DNA from: an uncultured Oscillibacter sp.
GTDB taxonomy: Bacteria > Bacillota > Clostridia > Oscillospirales > Oscillospiraceae
Reading direction: 5' to 3'
NCBI GenBank assembly: GCA_910585165.1
Contig: CAJUBX010000002.1
Span: 1-64,000 of the forward strand
Length of the DNA: 64,000 nucleotides
The position numbers and the translations under genes were made by a program. Within the stretch, counting starts at the first letter, position 1; each line of letters begins with the position of its first letter. Under the pieces are notes generated by a model. The model did not search any database and had not been told where the DNA came from. It saw only the letters and a list, made by a program, of their open reading frames with translations. Positions 55,157-63,303 of the stretch are shown here, one piece after another.

Positions 55157-57430
55157 TCACCCGCGCCTCTGCCGCCAGGAGAGCGCCTTCCCCTTCATCC
55201 GCTCCGGCAGGGGCGGCGGAGCGCAGAACCTGCGGACCACCTGGTCGAAGGGCTCCAGGGCGTAAGCGGCGAAGAAGGCCGCCCGTTCCGCCGGCAGGGG
55301 AACGGGGGAGGCCAGCTGGGGATTCCCCGCGATGGCCCGCTCCACGGGAAAGGGCTGGCGGATCAGGGGAAGCTGGTCAAACATGTGGCTGGCGTGGGGG
55401 GTGTTCACCAGCAGGAGGCTCACGCCCTTTTGCTGCTGTTCCGGCATCTCGCCGGGCTGGAGGCCCCACAGGTCCCCCAGGGTAAAGTCTCCCACCCGGT
55501 TCAAGCAGGCGTAGGGACAGCGGTGGCAGCAGGGCCGCAGGAACAGCGCCCGCTCAAAGGCCCGGCCATACTCCGTTTCATACAGGGGGTGGGTATCCAC
55601 GGTGCCGTCGTCGTAGACGGCGGTGAAGTGGCCGTTCTTCCAGCCCTCCACCTTGTTGCGGAAGCGGACGGTCTGCAGCTCCCGGCCCCGCTTTCTCTCA
55701 ATGCGGCGGGCCATATCCTCCCACACGCCGGGGGAGGGCACGCCGCGGCACACCAGATCGCAGGTGGTCAGGTTCTCCGGGCGGCTCCCCAGATAGCGGT
55801 ACAGCCCGTCCACCTGGCAAGGGGTGCCGGAGAACAGGACCTGCCGGGTCTCCAGGCATTTCTTCACCTCCCGGAACACGCCCTCCAGGCCGCTTTGCAC
55901 ATACTTGGTCCCCCGGAGCCGCCAGAGGTCCTCCTTGCGGAAGCACGCGGTATGCCGCAGCCGCTGCTTTGCGTCCAAAGCCGCGCCGAAGACCACGCCG
56001 CCCCCCTCCAGCACATAATCCGCCAGGGCGGAAAAGGCCCCGCCGGAGGTGGAGTCCCGCCGGACGTCCGCCTCCCGGTTCCAGGCGGCGAAAACGGCGG
56101 GAACGGGCTTGGGCTCCCGCTCCTGAAACACGGGACAGGTTTTGCTGCACAGTCCGCAGCGGACGCACTTCTCCAAGTCCACCTGGGGGAACGCAAAGCC
56201 CTCCTTATCCCGGACCAGGGCGACGGCGTCCCTGGGGCAGACGGCGGCGCAGGCGGAACAGCCGGTGCAAAGGGTCCGGTCCGCCAGCAGGGGGCCCTCC
56301 TCCCGGGGGCGGGAAACCTCCGCCTCCAGGGGCTCGTCCGCCAGGGCGGCGCGCAGATAGGCCATGGACGCGGCCCGGGCGGCCTCCAGCCGCTCCTTCA
56401 CGGCGGGCCAGGCGGGAACGTCCCCCAGGGCGGCGGCGTCTCCCTTTCCCACCACCCGGTCCGCAAGCCCTAGGCGGCTCAGCAGGCTGAAGGTCCGGGA
56501 CCGCTCCGGCTCCCGGAGCTCCGCCGGAGCCACGGCAGTGAAAAACGGCCGCTGGAACTGGACGGAAAACACGGTGCCGTGGAAGGAATTCGTACAGACA
56601 TAGGAGGCGTTTTGGAACAGGCTCAAAAACTCTGCCGGGCCCGCGTCAAAGATCATCTTCGCCTTGGGGTGGAGCTTCCGCCGGGCGCCGCAGAGCTGGA
56701 CCACCGGCAGGCCGGTCTCCTCCGCCAGGCGGCGGATATAGGGCTCCAGCGCCTCGGAGAAGGCGATGCAGTAGCAGAGGATGTATCCCCCCTGGACCAC
56801 CCGCTCCGCCGCCAGGGCGGACCACTCCGCCGCCTCCGGCAGCAGCGTGGGGTCCAATACCACCTCCGCCTCCCGGCCGCAGGCCCTTTGGATCGTCTCC
56901 CGGCCGGAGGGCTCCCGGACGGAGAGGTGGGAAAAGCCCGCGAGATACCCTTTCAGCTCCTCCTCCATGCCTCCGGGCAGGCGGGCCGCCCCGAAGGACG
57001 GGGCGTAGGCGATCTTCCGCAGGGGAGAAAACGCGCCGAAGAACACGGGGTCGAAGCGCCCGTCGGGAAAGAGCGCGGGGTTCCATATCTGGTCGCTGCC
57101 GGAGATCAAAAGGTCGTAGGGAAGCTCCGCCGCCTCCAGCTCCTCCCGGCTCTCATAGCGCCGGGCCGTCAGGTTCAAATGGGCCTTGGAAAAGTCCTCA
57201 AACCGCTGCCAGCGCCGCCGCAGGGCGGGGTAGCGGAGGGCGTTGTAGGCGTCCTTCGCCGCCTGCCTGGGGGTGGCGGGCGGCTGGAGGATGCGGGTAT
57301 CCTGGTTGACGAAGTAGTCCACAATCTCCCCCTGCCAGCCCAGGGAGGCCAGGGCCCGCAGGGTGGCGGCGGCCTGGAGCACCGCCCCGTAATGGTGCAG
57401 GTGATAGAAGGTGACGAGTCCCGCTTTCAA
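55157..57430 (-). CDS. Fusion of polysaccharide pyruvyl transferase-like and ferredoxin/FrhB-like domains
   Basis: The start is TTG 57430 (or 57436) after AGGAAAGGAAGG, giving about 757 residues. Residues 1-365 are a polysaccharide pyruvyl transferase-like domain, with VTFYHLHHYGAVLQA, ISGSDQIWNP and CTNSFHGTVFSVQF. Two [4Fe-4S] motifs follow: C388-x2-C391-x2-C394-x3-C398 and a second CVRCGLCSKTCP. The rest (about 440-750) is a coenzyme F420 hydrogenase/dehydrogenase beta-like (FrhB) domain, with DSTSGGAFSALADYVL, FSGTPCQVDGLYRYLG and DFTLGDLWG. The two partners are usually separate genes in surface-polysaccharide clusters. No glycosyltransferase is nearby. The gene lies 22 bases after the dCMP deaminase gene. 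Confidence 0.88.
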   Translation of the reverse strand: MKAGLVTFYHLHHYGAVLQAAATLRALASLGWQGEIVDYFVNQDTRILQPPATPRQAAKDAYNALRYPALRRRWQRFEDFSKAHLNLTARRYESREELEAAELPYDLLISGSDQIWNPALFPDGRFDPVFFGAFSPLRKIAYAPSFGAARLPGGMEEELKGYLAGFSHLSVREPSGRETIQRACGREAEVVLDPTLLPEAAEWSALAAERVVQGGYILCYCIAFSEALEPYIRRLAEETGLPVVQLCGARRKLHPKAKMIFDAGPAEFLSLFQNASYVCTNSFHGTVFSVQFQRPFFTAVAPAELREPERSRTFSLLSRLGLADRVVGKGDAAALGDVPAWPAVKERLEAARAASMAYLRAALADEPLEAEVSRPREEGPLLADRTLCTGCSACAAVCPRDAVALVRDKEGFAFPQVDLEKCVRCGLCSKTCPVFQEREPKPVPAVFAAWNREADVRRDSTSGGAFSALADYVLEGGGVVFGAALDAKQRLRHTACFRKEDLWRLRGTKYVQSGLEGVFREVKKCLETRQVLFSGTPCQVDGLYRYLGSRPENLTTCDLVCRGVPSPGVWEDMARRIERKRGRELQTVRFRNKVEGWKNGHFTAVYDDGTVDTHPLYETEYGRAFERALFLRPCCHRCPYACLNRVGDFTLGDLWGLQPGEMPEQQQKGVSLLLVNTPHASHMFDQLPLIRQPFPVERAIAGNPQLASPVPLPAERAAFFAAYALEPFDQVVRRFCAPPPLPERMKGKALSWRQRRG

Positions 57431-57452
57431 AACCAATCCTTCCTTTCCTCCC

Positions 57453-57929
57453 TCAGACGGAGACGGTGTCGTCCTCAAGAACCCACCGCGACACGGGAAT
57501 CTCCTCAAACTCCGTCTCCGTCCGGCGGATGACCACCCGGCTGAGCCCCGCGTTGATGATCAGCCGGCGGCACATGGAGCAGGAGGTGGCGTCCCCCAGC
57601 AGCTCCCCGGTCCGGGCGTCCCGCCCCACCAGGTAGAGGGTTCCCCCCACGCAGTCCTTCCGGGCGGCGGAGATGATGGCGTTGGCCTCGGCGTGGACGC
57701 TGCGGCACAGCTCGTACCGCTCCCCCGGGGGGACCTGGAGGGCCTCCCGGGAGCAGCGGCCCAGCTCCGAACAGTTGGCCCTTCCCCGGGGCGCGCCGTT
57801 GTAGCCGGTGGCGATGATCTCGTCGTTCTTCACGATGATGGCCCCATAGACCCGCCGCAGGCAGGTGGCCCGCTCCAGAACGGTCTGGGCAATATCCAGG
57901 TAATAGTTTTCCTTGCTGATGCGGTTCAT
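57453..57929 (-). CDS. Deoxycytidylate deaminase family protein (ComEB-like)
   Basis: This 158-residue zinc-dependent deaminase has the proton-shuttle motif HAEANAI and the zinc pair CSMCRRL, plus the dCMP-deaminase signature ATGYNGAPRG near residue 42. It converts dCMP to dUMP for thymidylate synthesis. The short extra loop with CSELGRCSREALQVPPGERYELC is typical of the ComEB/dCMP branch. It is upstream of the pyruvyl-transferase fusion on the same strand, with a 22-base gap. Confidence 0.93.
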   Translation of the reverse strand: MNRISKENYYLDIAQTVLERATCLRRVYGAIIVKNDEIIATGYNGAPRGRANCSELGRCSREALQVPPGERYELCRSVHAEANAIISAARKDCVGGTLYLVGRDARTGELLGDATSCSMCRRLIINAGLSRVVIRRTETEFEEIPVSRWVLEDDTVSV

Positions 57930-58007
57930 AGACGGCCCCCCTTTTTTCGATGCCTCATTTTATCACGCGTCGGCCGGATTTGCAAGGCTTTGTGCCGGAA
58001 GAAAGCG

Positions 58008-58039
58008 AAAGAAGGACCGCCCGGAGGCGGTCCTTCTTT
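58008..58039. terminator. Terminator at the end of the HAD/divIVA operon
   Basis: Perfect 14-base arms AAAGAAGGACCGCC and GGCGGTCCTTCTTT with a 4-base loop, overlapping the stop codon of the HAD gene. It separates the division operon from the dCMP deaminase gene downstream on the same strand. Confidence 0.8.
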
Positions 58040-58928
58040 AATATTCTGAAAACAGCTCCACCTGGTCCGGAAGCTCCCCCTCGCCCAGGCGTCTGAGCTG
58101 GCGGAGGTTCTCCTCCCACAGCCGGTCGGCCACGGCCATTTTGCGGATGATGTTCTTCACTGTCTCTTCCAGGGCCCCGCCCTCCCGGTAGTCCGCCGGG
58201 AAGATGAAGTCCACCCGCCCCTTGGCCAGCAGATCCTCCACCCCCGCCCGGTTGGAGCTCTGGTACACGGCGATGGCCTGGCCGCCGTAGGCCCGCATCA
58301 TCTTCATGCAGGGCACGTCGGAAAGGCCGTCCCCCATGTAAACCATGTTGGGGAAGGGCACCCGCTTGCTGTCGTCGGGCATGGAGTCGTTGAGGGTCTT
58401 GTCGTCGGAGACGTCCAGCACCCCCTTGTTGATCCGGTAGACGAACTGGGTCTTCGCCGTGAAGTTCACCGCCAGCTTGGGCCAGACGGGGCGGCCCGTC
58501 TCGTCGTAGTAAAACTCGCTGGCGTAGATTTCCTTGAACTCGCGGCTGATGGAGGACCCCTCGATGATCTCCCGGAGGCCGGAGGAAATCACGTAATGCT
58601 CCACCCGCACCCCCTGGGTCTCGCCGAAGGCGTTGATGCGGCCGAACCAGTCCGCCACGCCGGGAAAGAGCTCGATGCCCCGGCCCTTTTCCACCAGGTC
58701 CTCCCGGGTAAAGGGCAGGTTTTTCCGCTCCGCCTCCCGGAGCATGATGTACATATAGGCGAGGATGCCGTCCATGCGGTGCTCCCGGCCAAAGCCGTTG
58801 GCCTCCGCCCAGAACTCCGCCGGGGTCATCCCCAGGCTGGGGATGAAGGCGTAGTTCTGCATATCCGTGGTGCAGAGGGTCTTGTCAAAGTCGTACAAAA
58901 AGGCGACGATGGGCCGCTGTCCGGCCAT
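58038..58928 (-). CDS. HAD-superfamily hydrolase (phosphoserine phosphatase-like)
   Basis: This 296-residue protein has the HAD motifs: nucleophile DFDKTL near residue 14, motif II VISSGLRE and motif III/IV MGDGLSDVPCMK. The large cap between motifs I and II and the C-terminal ~60-residue extension differ from SerB, so the substrate is uncertain; it is a haloacid dehalogenase-like phosphatase. It lies 24 bases after the divIVA gene and is the last gene of the division operon. Confidence 0.88.
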   Translation of the reverse strand: MAGQRPIVAFLYDFDKTLCTTDMQNYAFIPSLGMTPAEFWAEANGFGREHRMDGILAYMYIMLREAERKNLPFTREDLVEKGRGIELFPGVADWFGRINAFGETQGVRVEHYVISSGLREIIEGSSISREFKEIYASEFYYDETGRPVWPKLAVNFTAKTQFVYRINKGVLDVSDDKTLNDSMPDDSKRVPFPNMVYMGDGLSDVPCMKMMRAYGGQAIAVYQSSNRAGVEDLLAKGRVDFIFPADYREGGALEETVKNIIRKMAVADRLWEENLRQLRRLGEGELPDQVELFSEY

Positions 58929-58952
58929 AGCGGTCTCCCCCTTCGGCGGCGG

Positions 58953-59678
58953 TCAGTCCGCGCCGCGGTAATTAGGGCCGAATTTCAGCTCGTTGATGTT
59001 CACCCGGCGGGTGGCGCTGAGGTCCTCCGTCCCGGCCTCGTCCGCGGCGGCCAGGGCGTCCAGCAGCGTCTCCGCCGCAGGGACGGGCTGCTGGGCGGCG
59101 GGAGGCGGCTGAACCCCGGGGACCTCCTGGGGGGCCGGGGGAGCCTCCTGGGGCGGGGCCTCGGACGCGGGCTCTCCGGCGGAAAGAACGCTCTCCTCCG
59201 CCCCGGCGGCCTTGGCGGCCTCCTCCAGGGGGAGGCTGGGGAACTCCTCCAGGAACTGGAGCTCCTTTTCGCAAAGGGCCCGGCTCTCGGCCACGAAGCG
59301 GCGGATTTCCTCCTGCCCCTGCTGGAGGCGGCGGCCGTACTGCTCCGCCTCCCGGCGGTAATCCTCCAGCTTTTCCCGGGCGGCGCTTTCCGCCTGCTTG
59401 AGGATGCCGTCCCGCTTCTCCTCCGCCTCCTTGACGATGGAGTCCGCCATCCGCTGGGCGGTGAGGAGGGTGGCCCGCATGGAGTCCTCCGTGGCCCGGT
59501 ATTCCTCCACCTTCTCCACCAGCACCTTCATCTTGGCCTTGAGGGCGGCGTTTTCCTTATAGAGGGACGTGTAGTCGTCGGTGAGCTCGTCCAAAAACTC
59601 GTCCACCATGGTCATGTTGTAGCCGCCCATCATCGTCTTGGTGAAAGAGCGGGCGGAAACCTCCTGCGGTGTCAGCAT
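58953..59678 (-). CDS. divIVA: DivIVA-domain cell division protein
   Basis: This 241-residue protein starts with the DivIVA membrane-binding and coiled-coil region (MLTPQEVSARSFTKTMMGGYNMTMVDEFLDEL). A coiled coil follows to about residue 140. The C-terminal tail is long, Ala/Pro-rich and probably unstructured (about 150-215), ending with the conserved-looking NINELKFGPNYRG. DivIVA marks curved membrane and poles. It is preceded by sepF and yggS as in many Firmicutes. Confidence 0.92.
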   Translation of the reverse strand: MLTPQEVSARSFTKTMMGGYNMTMVDEFLDELTDDYTSLYKENAALKAKMKVLVEKVEEYRATEDSMRATLLTAQRMADSIVKEAEEKRDGILKQAESAAREKLEDYRREAEQYGRRLQQGQEEIRRFVAESRALCEKELQFLEEFPSLPLEEAAKAAGAEESVLSAGEPASEAPPQEAPPAPQEVPGVQPPPAAQQPVPAAETLLDALAAADEAGTEDLSATRRVNINELKFGPNYRGAD

Positions 59679-59705
59679 AGTCGCAAATCCTCCCCAGCGC
59701 GCGGC

Positions 59706-60143
59706 TTAGAAATACAGCCCGTTGTTCTCCAGCTCGTCGATCAAATCGCCCTCGATGTCCACGTGGTAGGGCGTGATGATGTAGGTGTTGGCGGCCACTT
59801 TTTTGATCTTGCCCTCCCCGGCGTAGGCCACGCCGGACAAAAAGTCGATGAGCCGCCGGGCCACGTCCTTGTTGGTGGACTCCAGGTTCAAAACCACCGT
59901 CCGCTTGTCCTTCAGCTGGTCGGCGATCTCCGAGGCGTTTTCAAACCGCTCCGGCTTCACCAGGATGACCTTCAGCTGGGTGGTAGCGTGGATGTTCACC
60001 ACCTTGCTCCGGCGGTCGTCTGTCCGGGAGCGGCGGGGCTCGAACACGTCCTGCTCCTGGAAATCGTCGTCGAAGCCGGCGGGATCGTCATCCTCATCCT
60101 CGTAAGGATGGGTCAGTTTTTTCAGCTCGTCCAGGATGCTCAT
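59706..60143 (-). CDS. sepF: Cell division protein SepF
   Basis: This 145-residue protein has an N-terminal amphipathic membrane-binding helix (MSILDELKKLTHPYEDED), an acidic linker and the SepF core (VVNIHATTQLKVILVKPERFENASEIADQL ... RRLIDFLSGVAYA, YIITPYHVDI). It polymerises, binds FtsZ tails and anchors the Z ring. It lies between yggS and divIVA with gaps under 30 bases. Confidence 0.96.
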   Translation of the reverse strand: MSILDELKKLTHPYEDEDDDPAGFDDDFQEQDVFEPRRSRTDDRRSKVVNIHATTQLKVILVKPERFENASEIADQLKDKRTVVLNLESTNKDVARRLIDFLSGVAYAGEGKIKKVAANTYIITPYHVDIEGDLIDELENNGLYF

Positions 60144-60156
60144 AGCGTACCTCCCG

Positions 60157-60852
60157 TTATATCTCGTAATGGCGGCTCCCGAAAATGGCGGTGCCCACCC
60201 GGACCATCGTGGCCCCGGCGCGGACGGCGTCCTCGTAATCGCCGCTCATACCCATAGACAGAACCTGTAGCTTATTATGAAACAATTTCCCGTTCATGTC
60301 AAGAAAAAGCGCCCGGACTTTGTCAAAATACCGGAGATTTTCCGCCCTCTCCACACCAGCGGGGGGGATGGCCATCAGTCCCAGCACCCGGATGTGGCTC
60401 TTTTCCAGCGCCGCCTCCGCCCCGGGGAGGAGCTTTGATGGGAGAAAGCCGCTCTTGGCCTCCTCCTCCCCGATGTTGACCTCCAGCAGCACGTCCTGGA
60501 CCAGGTCCAGCCGGGCGGCGGTTTTCTCGATTTCCTCCAGCAGCTCCAAAGAGCCCGCGGACTGGATGAGGTCCGCCTTCCCCACCACCTGGCGCACCTT
60601 GTTGCGCTGAAGGTGGCCGATGAAGTGCAGGGGCGCGCCGTCGTAGGCGTGCTCCCGGAGCTTCGCCGTCATCTCCTGGACCCGGTTTTCTCCCAGGGCG
60701 CTGATGCCGGCGGCCACGGCCTCCCGGCAGGCGGCGGCGCCGTTCATTTTGCTGGCCCCCACCAGGGTGATTTCCTCCGGTTTCCGCCCCGCCTCTAGGG
60801 CGGCGGCGGCGATGTTCGCCCGGACACGGGCGATGTTTTCTGCAATGGGCAT
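60157..60852 (-). CDS. yggS: YggS family pyridoxal phosphate homeostasis protein
   Basis: This 231-residue single-domain PLP-binding protein (COG0325) has the PLP lysine in TLVGASKMN near residue 33. Other signatures are GENRVQEMTAK, HFIGHLQRNKVRQVVGKADLIQSA and a C-terminal LSMGMSGDYEDAVRAGATMVRVGTAIFG. It buffers PLP and affects amino-acid pools. It leads the division genes sepF and divIVA, a common order in Firmicutes. Confidence 0.96.
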   Translation of the reverse strand: MPIAENIARVRANIAAAALEAGRKPEEITLVGASKMNGAAACREAVAAGISALGENRVQEMTAKLREHAYDGAPLHFIGHLQRNKVRQVVGKADLIQSAGSLELLEEIEKTAARLDLVQDVLLEVNIGEEEAKSGFLPSKLLPGAEAALEKSHIRVLGLMAIPPAGVERAENLRYFDKVRALFLDMNGKLFHNKLQVLSMGMSGDYEDAVRAGATMVRVGTAIFGSRHYEI

Positions 60853-60925
60853 AGCTTCCGCCTCTTTCTGTCATTTCACCATTCATATTTCTGCGCGCAA
60901 AACCGCGCCGGGCCGGCGGCCCCTC

Positions 60926-62212
60926 CTACTGGAGCACCTTCCCGTCAAACAGCCCCCGGGCGGCGACGATCACCTGCTCCCCGGCCCGGATGATCCGCTT
61001 GGAATCTGCGCTCAGGCTGGGGTTCAGATCCGGCGCGGGAACCACCAGCACGAAGCTCTCCCCGCTGTAGATCACCTCCACCGGCTTGAACCGGGCCTCC
61101 CGGCCCACCAGGCAGTAAATGCCCGTGCGCTCCTCCGTAAGGGTCTTTCCGTCCTCGGTATAGGCCCGCTCCGCCCGGAGGCACTCCCGGGGCACCCGGA
61201 TGCCCACGTCGGTCCCCGTGATGATCTGGGCCCGCTGGCGGCGCAGCAGCGTCAGCTCCCGAAGGTAGGACGTTCCCCGGAACACCGCCACCACCCGGCC
61301 GTTTTCCCGGGGGCCGGTGGATTCCAGCGTCACCGGGAAATCCCGGTCCGCCCCCTGGGTGAAGCGGAGCAGCAGGCTTCCCTCCTCCTCCTGCCGCTGC
61401 CGGAGGGCCGCGGCGTCCTCGGCGGACAGCACGGCGGCATAGCGCCACTCGTCCCCCAGCACCAGCTTCCCCGTCCGGGAGGAAACCGCCGGGTCCGCCG
61501 TCAGGCCGGACAGGCCCGAGGGGGTCAGGCCCTCCAGCGCCTCCGGGGTCAGCACCGTTTCAAAGCCGTCCACCTCGGCGGAGTAGAGCCCCGCCTCCGG
61601 AGCCGTCACCCGGCGGACGGATCCCTCGGCCTGGGCCCGCAGGGCCAGCAGCCGGGCCCCCAGCTCCTGGAGCTGGAGGGCGATGTCCCCGTTTCCCCCG
61701 TCGCTGTAGTCCCGCTTGAGCACCAGGGCCCGGAGCTCCAGGGCCGCGCTCTCCGCGTCATAGAGCCGGTCCGCCGCCAGGAAGCGGCGGTACTCCAGAA
61801 GGTTCTGGACAATCTGCGCGTCCAGCTTCCGGGTGGTCTCCGCCGCCAGGGCCAGGTCCTGGGCATACTGGAGCTGTTCCACCCGGCTTTCCAGGCTGTC
61901 GATTTCCGCCTGCCGGTCCAGCGACGCCTGGTCCGCGTAGACCGAGGCCACCGTCCCTCCGGCGGCCACCCGCTCCCCCTCCGACCGCTGGATGCGAAGA
62001 AGGCCGCTTCCCTCGTCGGGCAGCACCCGCTCCTCCCGGACCACGAAACCCGTCAAATCCACGGTGCGCTCCACCTCATAGCGGTAGGCCAGGGTGACTT
62101 GCAGCGGGTCGTCCAGATAGCGGGCGGCCTCCACGCCGAAGTAGGCCGCCACCCCCAAAAACAGGGCGGCCATCAGCAGCCTGGTTCCCAGATTGCTCTT
62201 TTTCTTTTTCAT
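60926..62212 (-). CDS. HlyD-like membrane fusion / adaptor protein
   Basis: This 428-residue protein has a basic start and one membrane helix (RLLMAALFLGVAAYFGVEA, about 11-30). A biotinyl-lipoyl-like hairpin and coiled-coil region follows (GSGLLRIQRSEGERVAAGGTVA, then ASLDRQAEIDSLESRVEQLQYAQDL), then beta domains (RRVTAPEAGLYSAEVDGFE, VLVVPAP). This is the HlyD-type adaptor found next to yggS-sepF in Clostridia. It may work with an exporter or at the division site; no exporter gene is adjacent. Confidence 0.82.
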   Translation of the reverse strand: MKKKKSNLGTRLLMAALFLGVAAYFGVEAARYLDDPLQVTLAYRYEVERTVDLTGFVVREERVLPDEGSGLLRIQRSEGERVAAGGTVASVYADQASLDRQAEIDSLESRVEQLQYAQDLALAAETTRKLDAQIVQNLLEYRRFLAADRLYDAESAALELRALVLKRDYSDGGNGDIALQLQELGARLLALRAQAEGSVRRVTAPEAGLYSAEVDGFETVLTPEALEGLTPSGLSGLTADPAVSSRTGKLVLGDEWRYAAVLSAEDAAALRQRQEEEGSLLLRFTQGADRDFPVTLESTGPRENGRVVAVFRGTSYLRELTLLRRQRAQIITGTDVGIRVPRECLRAERAYTEDGKTLTEERTGIYCLVGREARFKPVEVIYSGESFVLVVPAPDLNPSLSADSKRIIRAGEQVIVAARGLFDGKVLQ

Positions 62213-62252
62213 CGTATGTAGTTCCGCGCCGTCCGCCTTGGCGGCGGCGGAG

Positions 62253-62480
62253 TCACTCCTCCCCGGCCAGGCTCACCGGACGGGTGGGGGCGATGGTGGA
62301 GATGGCGTGCTTGTAGATCACCTGCTGGCGTCCCTCGCTGTCCAGAATGACCACGAAGGCGTCAAAGCCGGTGATGGTTCCCCGCATCTGAAAGCCGTTC
62401 ATCAGGAACATGGTGACGGGCACCCGGTCCCGTCTGGCCCGGAGGAGGAAAAGGTCCTGTAAATTCTGCTTGCTCTGCAT
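62253..62480 (-). CDS. hfq: RNA chaperone Hfq
   Basis: This 75-residue Sm-like protein has the Sm1 motif [36 protein letters not shown] and the Sm2 motif [10 protein letters not shown]. The family's usual NLQD start and proximal-face YKHA are intact. It forms a hexamer that pairs small RNAs with mRNAs; its presence is relevant to the small RNA candidate at 33610. The start ATG follows AAGGAGCG. Here it is separated from mutL by a flavodoxin-fold gene. Confidence 0.97.
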   Translation of the reverse strand: MQSKQNLQDLFLLRARRDRVPVTMFLMNGFQMRGTITGFDAFVVILDSEGRQQVIYKHAISTIAPTRPVSLAGEE

Positions 62481-62667
62481 ATTGTCCGCTCCTTTTTCTT
62501 TGTCCCCGCGTCCCCCGCCGGGGGGCGCCGTTGTGTGTTTGAGCGGAAAAGCCGGAGGCTTGTCCGCCGGTATCTAGGATACCCCCGGGGCGGGGAGGAT
62601 TCCCGTCGAATTTCGTAGGGTCCGGGCAAAATTCCTTCTTTTTTCTTGGGGCGGGGCTCCGTCCCAC

Positions 62668-63258
62668 TCAAAACGCCCGCCCCAGCCGCCGGGCCGCTTC
62701 CTCTGCGGCCTCCATGATCTCCGCCGCCCTGCCGGGTTCCGCGTCCAGCCCCCCGGCGAACACATAGTCGAACCGGGGAATGCCGAACATGGCGCAAAGC
62801 TGCCTCCAGTACAAAACCCCCAGGCTTTCGGCCCTTTCAAAGTCCCCGCCGGAAGTGAGGTAGGCCAGCCGCGCCGCCCGACAGTCCCCGTGGCAGCCGT
62901 CCGGCTCATAGTGGTAGGTGAGGCCGCAGGCGGAAATATGCTCAATGTAAATCCGCATGGCCGCCGGGAAGCTCAAATCCCAGAAGGGGGCCGCCGCCAC
63001 GATTCTGTCCGCCTGCCGGAACTGCCGGGCCAGGCCGAACACCGGCGCGTCGAAAGCCCCGGCGTAGGCCAGCGCGTCCCGCTCGTCCAGGGCGGCGGGG
63101 GTGAAGGGGGCAAGATTCAGCCCCTCCAGGCGGACGGTCTCCGCCTCCGCCCCGGGATGGGTCTCCCGGAAGGCGGCGAGAAAGGCCTCCGCCAGGCGGC
63201 GGGTCCGGGACTCCGGTCCCCGCTGGCTGATGCAGCCGTCAATAAACAGAAGCTTCAT
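62668..63258 (-). CDS. Flavodoxin-fold NAD(P)H-dependent oxidoreductase (AcpD/azoreductase-like)
   Basis: This 196-residue protein follows the flavodoxin-like NADPH oxidoreductase pattern. The N-terminal phosphate loop region is LLFIDGCISQRGPESRTRRLAEAFL. The segment DRIVAAAPFWDLSFPAAMRIYIEHI places aromatic and proline residues around the FMN. The C-terminal region has LTSGGDF and YVFAGGLD. It would reduce quinones, azo or nitro compounds with FMN. The 187 bases between it and hfq hold no gene that I can support. Confidence 0.88.
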   Translation of the reverse strand: MKLLFIDGCISQRGPESRTRRLAEAFLAAFRETHPGAEAETVRLEGLNLAPFTPAALDERDALAYAGAFDAPVFGLARQFRQADRIVAAAPFWDLSFPAAMRIYIEHISACGLTYHYEPDGCHGDCRAARLAYLTSGGDFERAESLGVLYWRQLCAMFGIPRFDYVFAGGLDAEPGRAAEIMEAAEEAARRLGRAF

Positions 63259-63303
63259 GCGCCGTTCTCCTTTCAGGGGCCGGGCGGGCTCCCCCTGAAA
63301 GGG

